Below, one piece after another: positions 1-5,471 of a stretch of 9,878 nucleotides of DNA. How positions within the stretch are numbered: the first letter of the stretch is position 1; every line of letters starts with the position of its first letter. The stretch lies in contig JAZLJI010000101.1 of NCBI GenBank assembly GCA_045617825.1, forward strand, positions 1-9,878. The letters run 5' to 3'. The translations under genes and the position numbers were made by a program. Source of the DNA: UBA6987 sp045617825. Lineage in GTDB: Bacteria > Bacillota > Clostridia > Lachnospirales > Lachnospiraceae. The notes under the pieces are model-generated. The model searched no databases, was not told where the DNA came from, and saw only the letters and a list, made by a program, of their open reading frames with translations.

Positions 1-276
1 TGGACCGTTTACGGCTCGCTGGACGGTGAGAACTGGACCAAGCTGGCCGAGGACGGCATCGACTGCTCCGGCTTTACCAGCTCCGTCAAATACGCCTCCG
101 AGAAGCGGAACGGCGAGCCTGACGGCGGTGAATTTGCCGAGCCCATGGATGCCCGCTACGTGAAGCTGGTCATCGACAAGGTCTTCGTGGGCGAGGGTAC
201 CGCCGCGAATACGGATCCCGCGGCCTGCCAGGTCGTCGACGTCCGTATGTATGAAGTAGAGATCTGGGGCGAATAA
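1..276 (+). CDS. Discoidin-like (F5/8 type C-like) domain protein, 3' end only
   Basis: The reading frame is open from the first base and ends at TAA 274-276, so only the last 91 residues are present. It begins WTVYGSLDGENWTKLA and ends YEVEIWGE. It aligns without effort to the C-terminal half of each domain in the next gene (WTVYGSVDGETWTELA, then ARYIKLVIDEVFVGE, then IRIYEFQILG). The pattern of a W-x-VYGS-x-DG strand, followed by a 'ARYVKLVI' strand and a terminal hydrophobic 'YEVEIWG' strand, is that of F5/8 type C/discoidin beta-sandwiches, which usually bind carbohydrate or other surface ligands. The DNA is clearly more diverged from the next gene than that gene's two repeats are from each other, so this is an older paralogue. 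The N-terminus, any signal peptide and the number of domains lie outside the window. The domain call is inferred from strand pattern, not a profile search. Confidence 0.8.
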   Translation, partial: WTVYGSLDGENWTKLAEDGIDCSGFTSSVKYASEKRNGEPDGGEFAEPMDARYVKLVIDKVFVGEGTAANTDPAACQVVDVRMYEVEIWGE

Positions 277-281
277 GTTTC

Positions 282-310
282 TTGCACTCTGCGCCGTACC
301 GTGCTATAAT
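282..310 (+). promoter_or_regulatory. Promoter of the discoidin-like lipoprotein gene (extended -10)
   Basis: A perfect -10 hexamer TATAAT lies at 305-310 and is preceded by TGC at 302-304, giving an extended -10. A weak -35 candidate, TTGCAC at 282-287, sits exactly 17 nt upstream. Transcription would start near 317, leaving a leader of about 140 nt. The promoter begins only 5 nt after the stop codon of the upstream paralogue, with no terminator between them, so some readthrough is possible. The GTGCTATA core recurs in the ABC operon promoter at 5427-5434. Confidence 0.7.
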
Positions 311-321
311 CACTCCGTTTT

Positions 322-444
322 GGGCTGGCAAGGCCGAGGCCTTCGGCCGCTGCCGCCCATCACGGCCCTTATTCTCTTTGTGAAATCCCCCTGAAGGGGT
401 TTCTCAGCGGATCTTCCGCTGCAGCATATCTGCGTTTATACGCA
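322..444 (+). promoter_or_regulatory. Structured 5' leader with four consecutive hairpins
   Basis: Four stem-loops follow one another between the predicted start of transcription and the Shine-Dalgarno. (1) 322-358: outer GGGC/GCCC and GGCA/TGCC with a bulged T, inner GGCCGA/TCGGCC. (2) 382-403: GAAA-CCCC/GGGGTTTC with one bulged T and loop CTGAA. (3) 405-421: a perfect 7-bp stem CAGCGGA/TCCGCTG with loop TCT. (4) 431-444: TGCGT/ACGCA with loop TTAT, ending a few bases before AGGAG at 448-452. A competing stem GCAG (421-424)/CTGC (430-433) would disrupt hairpins 3 and 4. I do not recognise a known riboswitch class. It may stabilise an abundant mRNA or control ribosome access. Pairing was worked out by eye, without energy calculation. 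Confidence 0.5.
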
Positions 445-456
445 AAAAGGAGAAAC

Positions 457-1779
457 ATGATGAAGAAAACTTGTGCACTGCTTCTTGCTCTGGCCATGGT
501 GATGAGCCTTGCGGCCTGCGGCGGAAACAACAAGGAAACCGAAGCTCCTACCGCTGCTCCTACCGAAGCAACGACGGAAGCCACCACCGAGGCTACCACC
601 GAAGCCACCACGGAAGCGACCACTGAGGCCACCACCGAGGCGACTACGGAAGCCACCACTGAGGCCACCACTCCCGCTGAGACCGAGCCTCAGGTAGTTC
701 TGGAGAACCTGGCTCTGACCGCCAAGGTCAGCACCACCTACGAGCCTTACACCAACGCCGAGGGTGCTGCCAGCAGCCCCATGGAACGCGTTATCGACGG
801 CGACCACGCTGCCAACGCTTCCACTGCCTGCCGGTATCACTGGGCTGAAGGCGGCGAGATCGTCTTCAAGCTGCAGGCTCCCAGCACCGTTTACGGCTAT
901 CGCATCTACAACTACGAATGGCCTTATCAGTGGTGCATCAACAAGGCCTGGACCGTTTACGGCTCCGTTGACGGTGAGACCTGGACCGAGCTGGCCAAGG
1001 ACAGCATCGACTGCTCCAGCTTCACCAGCTCCGTGAAGTATGCTACCGACGTCCGCGGCGGTGAGCCCGACGGCAAGGATTTCGACGCTCCTGTCGAAGC
1101 CAAGTACATCAAGCTGGTCATCGACGAGGTCTTCGTCGGCGAAGCTGACAACACCCGCGGTGAGGGCGAGAGCCCTAACGGCGGCCTGATGTCCGATATC
1201 CGTATCTACGAGTTCCAGATTCTGGGCGTTGCCGGCGAGATCGAAATCGAGAACCTGGCCCTCAAGGCTGACGTGACCAGCACCTACGAGCCCTACACCA
1301 ACGCCGAAGGTACTCCCTCCAGCCCTGCCACCAACATGATCGATGGCAACAACGCTGCCAGCGCTTCCACCGCCTGCCGGTATCACTGGGCCGAGGGCGG
1401 CGAATTCCTCTTCGAGCTGGAGGATCTGAAGACCGTTACCGGTTACCGCATCTTCAACTACGAATGGCCTTATCAGTGGTGCATCAACAAGGCCTGGACC
1501 GTTTACGGCTCCGTTGACGGCGAGACCTGGACCGAGCTGGCCAAGGACAGCATCGACTGCTCCAGCTTCACCAGCTCCGTGAAGTATGCGACCGACGTTC
1601 GCGGCGGTGAGCCCGACGGCAAGGATTTCGAGACCCCCGCTGAAGCCCGCTACATCAAGCTGGTCATCGACGAGGTCTTCGTCGGCGAAGGCGACAATAC
1701 CCGCGGTGAGGGCGAGAGCCCTAACGGCGGCCAGATGTCCGATATCCGTATCTACGAGTTCCAGATCCTGGGCTATTGA
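457..1779 (+). CDS. Lipoprotein with EATT-repeat linker and two tandem discoidin-like domains
   Basis: This is a predicted surface lipoprotein of 440 residues. Residues 1-21 form a lipoprotein signal (MMKK, hydrophobic core, lipobox LAAC with Cys21), so it should be anchored to the outer face of the membrane. Residues 37-72 are nine EATT units, a low-complexity Thr-rich stalk that probably spans the cell wall. Two domains follow, at residues 83-257 and 265-439. They match without net insertion and each contains STACRYHWAEGG, YEWPYQWCINKAWTVYGS, ARYIKLVIDE-like and IRIYEFQILG segments. The strand pattern and exposed aromatics suggest F5/8 type C-like ligand or glycan binding; no catalytic residues are evident. 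AGGAG at 448-452 is 4 nt from the first ATG and 7 nt from the second at 460, so the start may be the second Met. The gene is transcribed from its own promoter and ends at a strong terminator. The ligand is unknown. Confidence 0.85.
   Translation: MMKKTCALLLALAMVMSLAACGGNNKETEAPTAAPTEATTEATTEATTEATTEATTEATTEATTEATTEATTPAETEPQVVLENLALTAKVSTTYEPYTNAEGAASSPMERVIDGDHAANASTACRYHWAEGGEIVFKLQAPSTVYGYRIYNYEWPYQWCINKAWTVYGSVDGETWTELAKDSIDCSSFTSSVKYATDVRGGEPDGKDFDAPVEAKYIKLVIDEVFVGEADNTRGEGESPNGGLMSDIRIYEFQILGVAGEIEIENLALKADVTSTYEPYTNAEGTPSSPATNMIDGNNAASASTACRYHWAEGGEFLFELEDLKTVTGYRIFNYEWPYQWCINKAWTVYGSVDGETWTELAKDSIDCSSFTSSVKYATDVRGGEPDGKDFETPAEARYIKLVIDEVFVGEGDNTRGEGESPNGGQMSDIRIYEFQILGY
565..672 (+). 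repeat. Nine 12-nt units encoding (EATT)9 linker
   Basis: Nine consecutive in-frame 12-nt units each encode Glu-Ala-Thr-Thr. Codons vary between units (GAA/GAG; GCA/GCC/GCT/GCG; ACC/ACG/ACT), so the protein repeat is exact while the DNA repeat is imperfect. The stretch forms the Thr-rich stalk directly after the lipid-anchored N-terminus. Such tracts can change in unit number between strains by slippage, although the codon variety here should dampen that. Confidence 0.9.
703..1773 (+). repeat. Tandem domain duplication, 546-nt period (703-1227 and 1249-1773)
   Basis: Two 175-codon units with no net indel begin at ENLAL (703 and 1249) and end at QILG, separated by a 7-residue linker. The similarity is uneven. 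The tract 910-1085 against 1456-1631 differs at only three bases by my count, all silent, whereas the first roughly 70 codons of each unit differ at about 22 amino acids and at several silent sites. The partial gene at the left edge is a third, more distant copy of the same unit. Confidence 0.9.
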
Positions 1780-1792
1780 TCATCTCACTTCA

Positions 1793-1828
1793 AAAAGAGG
1801 GGGCTGCCGCAAGGCAGTCCCCTCTTTT
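1793..1828. terminator. Bidirectional rho-independent terminator between convergent genes
   Basis: A 16-bp stem, AAAAGAGGGGGCTGCC (1793-1808) paired with GGCAGTCCCCTCTTTT (1813-1828), closes a GCAA tetraloop with a single G-T pair. The T-run on the right serves the + strand lipoprotein gene. The A-run on the left becomes a T-run on the - strand, so the same hairpin can end the CapA-family transcript, whose stop codon is 25 nt away. Confidence 0.92.
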
Positions 1829-1853
1829 ATATTGCCCGGAACAGTCCTATCGC

Positions 1854-3062
1854 TCAGAACAGCTCCCATTCCCGGGCGAGCCCATCGAAGGGCCGGCCGC
1901 TGATCCGTTCAAAGACCTCTGCCGTTTCCACCAGAAGCCTCGAGCGCTCCAGGCCCTCCGGCAGCTCCTCTGCCAGCTTATCCACGGGGATCGCCCGCAG
2001 TCTCCCGCCCTCCGGCTCCACCATCTTGAAGAGGGAGAAGCCGGTCCTCAGCAGCTTTCCGCCCGCCACGTACAGGTGGGCCGCCGCGCCGTATTCCGGC
2101 AGCGATTCCTTCACGCTGTAATCGGTATGGGGAGACATGGTCACGTTGCCCAGGGAATTGAAGATCACGGTCTTCCCCTGCTTTTCCGCCCGCTGCGTGG
2201 TGTGGGAATGAGCCGCCAGGACCGCGTCAAAGCCCATCTCCGCGCACCGGCTGTACAGCCAGGCGGAGTATTTGCCGGGACGGGTGTTGAACTGGCCGCC
2301 GCTGTGCGGGCAAATGAACACCAGGTCGGCCTTGGCTCTGGCCTTTTCGTAGTCCGCCCGGATCTGCGCCATGCAGTCCGCGACCAGACCGGTATCGAAG
2401 GCATCGTCCGCGTAATCCACCGGCTGGCCCACGGCCCGGCGCAGTCTCGCCATCTCCTCGAAGCCCAGCTTCCGGCCCAGCAGCTCTTCCACAAAGGCCC
2501 TGGTATCGTAGACCACCTGGGCCTCCCTCAGCCGCGGCGGATCCATGTCGTAGGGTCTCAGGAAGTTGCCCAGCTCCGGCAGGCCCTCCGCGGAGTAGTG
2601 CTTATTGGAGAAATAGTTGCAGGAGTAGGTATAGGACAGCAGGGCGATGCGGGTATCTCCCACCGTAAAATACAGATTTCGGTCCTCCGGCACCTCCGTA
2701 TAGGTCCCCGTGTGGGCCAGGCCGGCCTCGTCCAGGATCCGGCAGGTGCGCTTAAGGCCCTCCATGCCCCGGTCGAACATGTGATTATTGGCCGTCGTCA
2801 CCGCGTCGATGCCCAGCTCCTTCAGATCCTTCGCCATCTCGTCCGGGGTGTTGAAGGAATAGATGTTCGGGGTATAGCCCGCCGCTTCTCCGGCCAGCGG
2901 CGTCTCCAGGTTGCCGATGCAGTAGTCCGCCTCGTCAAAGTAGGTCTTCAGCTCTGCCATGGCGGGGGTGAAATCGTAGCTGCCGTCCGCCTTTTTGCCC
3001 TGCCGCAGCACCGGCAGCTCGCCCATGATGTCGCCGATCACCGTGATCTTATAGGTTTTCAT
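1854..3062 (-). CDS. CapA-family (PGA_cap) metallophosphatase-like protein
   Basis: The protein has 402 residues and shows the CapA/poly-gamma-glutamate-synthesis fold motifs of the calcineurin-like metallophosphoesterase superfamily, in order: GDIM (10-13), GNLETP (50-55), TANNHMFDRG (90-99), PHSGGQF (252-258), AAHSHTTQ (283-290) and NSLGN (302-306). The Asp, Asn and His residues there are those expected to hold two metal ions. Residues about 145-245 form a longer helical insertion between the NNH and PHSGG motifs. There is no signal peptide or membrane segment: the first beta strand starts at residue 4, so this form is probably cytosolic, unlike many membrane-anchored CapA proteins. No capsule or PGA genes (capB, capC) are in the window, so a capsule role is not supported and the substrate is unknown. 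The start is backed by GGAG (3070-3073) 7 nt upstream. It lies 78 nt downstream of the response regulator on the same strand. Confidence 0.88.
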   Translation of the reverse strand: MKTYKITVIGDIMGELPVLRQGKKADGSYDFTPAMAELKTYFDEADYCIGNLETPLAGEAAGYTPNIYSFNTPDEMAKDLKELGIDAVTTANNHMFDRGMEGLKRTCRILDEAGLAHTGTYTEVPEDRNLYFTVGDTRIALLSYTYSCNYFSNKHYSAEGLPELGNFLRPYDMDPPRLREAQVVYDTRAFVEELLGRKLGFEEMARLRRAVGQPVDYADDAFDTGLVADCMAQIRADYEKARAKADLVFICPHSGGQFNTRPGKYSAWLYSRCAEMGFDAVLAAHSHTTQRAEKQGKTVIFNSLGNVTMSPHTDYSVKESLPEYGAAAHLYVAGGKLLRTGFSLFKMVEPEGGRLRAIPVDKLAEELPEGLERSRLLVETAEVFERISGRPFDGLAREWELF

Positions 3063-3108
3063 CCGTTATCTCCTCTCGTTCCGCGAAAGCGTTTGCCGCT
3101 TTCCCGCT

Positions 3109-3137
3109 ATTGTAACGCCTGAGCCCGCGGCCCGCAA
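3109..3137 (-). promoter_or_regulatory. Possible promoter for the CapA-family gene
   Basis: On the - strand, TTGCGG (3132-3137) and TACAAT (3109-3114) are separated by 17 nt, just after the stop codon of the response regulator. The -10 matches five of six consensus bases; the -35 is weak. The leader that follows contains a 7-bp hairpin, GAAAGCG/CGCTTTC with a 5-nt loop (3085-3103). No T-run follows it, so it is not a terminator for the upstream operon. The CapA-family gene may be transcribed both from here and by readthrough. Confidence 0.4.
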
Positions 3138-3140
3138 GCC

Positions 3141-3977
3141 CTACCGGCGCGCCTCCTGCATCAGCCCGTCCACGAATTTGCGGATATTGGTCTTGCCGCC
3201 GTTTTCGGTCTTCTCCCGGATGCGGTTCATTTCCGCCCGGACCTCCTCAAAGGAAAAGAGCACGCTGCCGTACCGGCTGAAGGTCTCGTTCATGACGTCC
3301 TCCAGCCCCAGGTGCGCGATATTGGACAGCCCCACGCCGATGGCCCGGCGGATGCGCTGCTCCATGGTCTTGGGCTGCGGGCTCAGCTCCCGGCAGAGGG
3401 TCCCGATCCCGGCGCTGCCGATGCTTTGGCCCTTCCGGTCCAGCTCCAGGCACAGGGTGACGATGTCGTCGGTGCCCTTCTCTCCCGCCATGCCGAGCCG
3501 GGTCAGGATCGTCCGGAGCTTCGCCTCCAGGGCCTCCTCCGGGCGGGCTGCAGGCTGCGGCTCCGGCTGCTTTTCGAAAAGCTGGCGGATGTTCTCAATG
3601 GTGCGCTCGTTCGTCAGCTCCCGCTCCACCCGCTCCAGCACGCTGCGGATCTCCACTAAATTGATGGGCTTGCTCACGAAGAAATCGATGCCCTCGCTGT
3701 AGGCCTTGGCCACCAGCTCCTTGTCCGAGACCTGGGACAGCATCACGAGCTTGGCCCGGCAGCCCGCCGCCTTCAGCTCCCGCACCACCTGCACGCCGTC
3801 CTTTTCCGGCATCAGGAAATCCACCAGCACCAGGTCGGGCGCCGCGCTCAGGATCTGCCCGGCGGAAACGGCCCGGCCCTCATTGGTCCCGCAGACCTCG
3901 CCCAGCCCGTTATCCTCGATAATGTCCTCCAGGACACTGATCACGCCCCGCTCATCCTCGACAATAAACACTCTCAT
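3141..3977 (-). CDS. Response regulator with GlnL/YcbB-like DNA-binding domain
   Basis: The protein has 278 residues. Residues 1-122 form a receiver domain: acidic pocket E7-D8-E9, phospho-acceptor D53 in LVDFLMPEKDG, switch Ser81, and K103 in SKP. A linker rich in Pro and Glu (136-148) follows. Residues about 150-275 are a helical output domain containing CRELSPQPKTMEQRIRRAI and SNIAHLGLEDV. This resembles the YcbB/GlnL-type DNA-binding domain rather than the common OmpR winged helix or LytTR. In Bacillus, GlnL with its kinase GlnK controls glutamine uptake and use; no glutaminase or glutamine transporter is seen here, so the regulon is open. The ATG overlaps the kinase stop by 4 nt (ATGA), and GGGAG sits 7 nt upstream inside the kinase gene, indicating translational coupling. 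The family assignment rests on recalled similarity. Confidence 0.85.
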   Translation of the reverse strand: MRVFIVEDERGVISVLEDIIEDNGLGEVCGTNEGRAVSAGQILSAAPDLVLVDFLMPEKDGVQVVRELKAAGCRAKLVMLSQVSDKELVAKAYSEGIDFFVSKPINLVEIRSVLERVERELTNERTIENIRQLFEKQPEPQPAARPEEALEAKLRTILTRLGMAGEKGTDDIVTLCLELDRKGQSIGSAGIGTLCRELSPQPKTMEQRIRRAIGVGLSNIAHLGLEDVMNETFSRYGSVLFSFEEVRAEMNRIREKTENGGKTNIRKFVDGLMQEARR

Positions 3978-5293
3978 ACGTCATCTCCCGCCAGCTCCTT
4001 CAGCGGAAATCTCAGGGTAAAACACGTTCCGCTGCCCTCCCGGCTTTCTACTTCGATACTGCCCTTCAGCAGCTCCTCCGCCAGCTGTTTCACACTGACC
4101 AGGCCCACGCCCCGGTAAATGTTCCCGGTGACCTGATCGAATTTCGTGGAATAGCCCATCTCGAAAATATGCGGCAAACGCCGCGCCGAGATGCCTTTTC
4201 CGCTGTCCGACACCCGGATCCGGACGTTTTCCCCCTCCAGGTCCTCCCGGATCAGGATCCTGCCCTCCCGCTGCTCGCTGTCCATGGCCTCGATGGCATT
4301 GACCACCAGATTCATCAGGATCGACATCAGCGGATAGTGCCGGACGGTCCGGAAGGGATAGTCCAGCTCCGTTTCCAGCGTCACGCTCATGCCCCGGCTC
4401 AGGATGTCCTGCCGTCCGGTCTCCCGGAGGATCCGGAACAGGTCCGCCATATCCATCTCGTCCTCCCGGGGATTCTTGCCCATCGCGGCCTCCATCCCCT
4501 GGATCAGCCGGTAGTAGTCCTTTTTGATATCATGGACCTCCCGGGCGATATTGAGGCTTGCGCTCTGCAGCTCGGGCGCCTGCTGCTGTTCCTTCAGCTT
4601 TTCGTACAGCAGGTACGCCTCCTTCATCACGCCCTCGATCTGCTCGCTGTTCTTCTTCATCAGATAGACTTCGTTCTTCAGCTCCGCCGTCAGCAGGAAA
4701 AGCTGCCGGTAGCGCTGCTCGTGCTCCTCCTTGTTCAGCATCCAGTGGTACTGCCGCCACAGGATCAGCAGCACGTAGAGCAGCAGCGTCCTCACCAGGA
4801 CCACCAGGATCAGCAGGAGAAACGTCTCCGACGAGCGGAAGACCTCCTCGCCCAGAGCGCTGCGCAGGCCCAGCTCGAGCCCGCTGCCGATCAGGTCGCA
4901 GCAGCCCGCCGCCACCGCCGCGCGGTGATCCGAGGCCAGGTCCCGCTCCGGCAGGAGCAGGGAGAATAAGGCCCCGTAGACGAGATAGGCTACCGCTCCG
5001 GGAAATACCTGCCTGACCAGAGCGGCAGCCGCGGTCCCGGTCAGCGGCCCGTCCCAGCGGATCAGCCAGAGGAGGCCCCGGAAAATGAAGACCGCTCCCA
5101 TGGTCACCGCTCCGGTGGGGATCACCGGCAGACGGCGCCCCAGCGTCAGCAGGAAGAACGCGAAAAACAAAACCGCCGGTGAAATGCGGAAATGCGCCGC
5201 GGCCACACTGAAATACAGCTCGGTCGACAGCGCCGTAAACAGCGCCACCGTCAGCATGTTCCGAAAACCCGATTTTTCACCGTTGATCAGCAT
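3974..5293 (-). CDS. Membrane sensor histidine kinase (GlnK-like) paired with the downstream regulator
   Basis: The protein has 439 residues from the ATG at 5291-5293. About six hydrophobic segments occupy residues 13-179, with no large extracytoplasmic domain, so the signal is probably sensed in or near the membrane. A charged coiled-coil region (about 188-238) leads to the phospho-acceptor motif REVHDIKKDY with His254. The ATPase domain follows: N-box NLVVNAIEA (Asn332), G1 box DSGKG (Asp363), F-box IFEMGYSTK (Phe377) and G2 box GVGL (395-398). An in-frame GTG at 5330-5332 would add 13 residues. I prefer the inner ATG because it has GGAG 9 nt upstream, while the GTG has no ribosome binding site and lies upstream of the predicted -10. 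The stop codon overlaps the regulator's ATG. The kinase presumably phosphorylates D53 of that regulator; the stimulus is unknown. Confidence 0.88.
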   Translation of the reverse strand: MLINGEKSGFRNMLTVALFTALSTELYFSVAAAHFRISPAVLFFAFFLLTLGRRLPVIPTGAVTMGAVFIFRGLLWLIRWDGPLTGTAAAALVRQVFPGAVAYLVYGALFSLLLPERDLASDHRAAVAAGCCDLIGSGLELGLRSALGEEVFRSSETFLLLILVVLVRTLLLYVLLILWRQYHWMLNKEEHEQRYRQLFLLTAELKNEVYLMKKNSEQIEGVMKEAYLLYEKLKEQQQAPELQSASLNIAREVHDIKKDYYRLIQGMEAAMGKNPREDEMDMADLFRILRETGRQDILSRGMSVTLETELDYPFRTVRHYPLMSILMNLVVNAIEAMDSEQREGRILIREDLEGENVRIRVSDSGKGISARRLPHIFEMGYSTKFDQVTGNIYRGVGLVSVKQLAEELLKGSIEVESREGSGTCFTLRFPLKELAGDDV

Positions 5294-5302
5294 ATTGACG
5301 AA

Positions 5303-5306
5303 CTCC
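5303..5306 (-). promoter_or_regulatory. Ribosome binding site that decides the kinase start
   Basis: GGAG on the - strand (CTCC on +) is spaced 9 nt from the ATG at 5291-5293. No comparable site precedes the GTG at 5330-5332, where the upstream sequence is T-rich (GTTTTTTGT). Confidence 0.6.
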
Positions 5307-5322
5307 GTCGTAAATTGCCTAT

Positions 5323-5351
5323 ACCATACCACAAAAAACGGCCGCTGTCAA
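5323..5351 (-). promoter_or_regulatory. Promoter of the two-component operon
   Basis: A perfect -35 TTGACA (5346-5351 on the - strand) is followed 17 nt later by TATGGT (5323-5328), which matches four of six -10 bases. Transcription would begin near 5316, leaving a leader of roughly 23 nt before the ATG at 5291-5293. It fires away from the ABC operon promoter; the two -35 boxes are 56 nt apart. Confidence 0.6.
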
Positions 5352-5377
5352 CGCGGCGGGGCCGCCTGCCGTTCGGC

Positions 5378-5393
5378 AAACGCCCGGCCGTTT
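5378..5393. promoter_or_regulatory. Inverted repeat between divergent promoters, possible operator
   Basis: AAACGCCCGGCCGTTT has 5-bp symmetric arms (AAACG/CGTTT) around a CCGG centre and lies between the two divergent -35 boxes. Its position would suit a regulator acting on both operons, possibly the response regulator encoded next door. GC-rich sequence makes such symmetry fairly easy to find by chance. Confidence 0.25.
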
Positions 5394-5407
5394 GAAGCTC
5401 GGCGAGG

Positions 5408-5436
5408 TTGCCACTGCCGCCGATCTGTGCTATACT
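5408..5436 (+). promoter_or_regulatory. Promoter of the ABC exporter-trmB operon (extended -10)
   Basis: TTGCCA (5408-5413, five of six -35 bases) and TATACT (5431-5436, five of six -10 bases) are 17 nt apart, with TGC immediately before the -10 giving an extended -10. Transcription would begin near 5443, about 30 nt before the TTG start codon. Confidence 0.75.
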
Positions 5437-5471
5437 GCAGAGGACTATGAACAAACCAAAGGAGATCTCTC

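Noticed and set aside
322..358. Hairpin considered as the terminator of the upstream partial gene
   Set aside because: The stem is followed by ATCACGGCCC rather than a T-run and it lies downstream of a strong promoter, so it is more likely part of the next gene's leader.
565..672. Short tandem repeats considered as a CRISPR-like array
   Set aside because: The units are 12 nt, contiguous, in frame and without spacers; they encode a protein linker.
436..1386. A 316-codon open frame on the - strand opposite the lipoprotein gene
   Set aside because: Its Gly/Arg/Ser-rich and Val/Gly-rich stretches are mirror images of the EATT repeat and the domain repeats; there is no ribosome binding site or domain evidence.
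1776..3122. A 448-codon open frame on the + strand opposite the CapA-family gene
   Set aside because: It reads through the terminator hairpin and is antisense to a gene with conserved metallophosphatase motifs; the product is His/Gln/Arg-rich without a domain.
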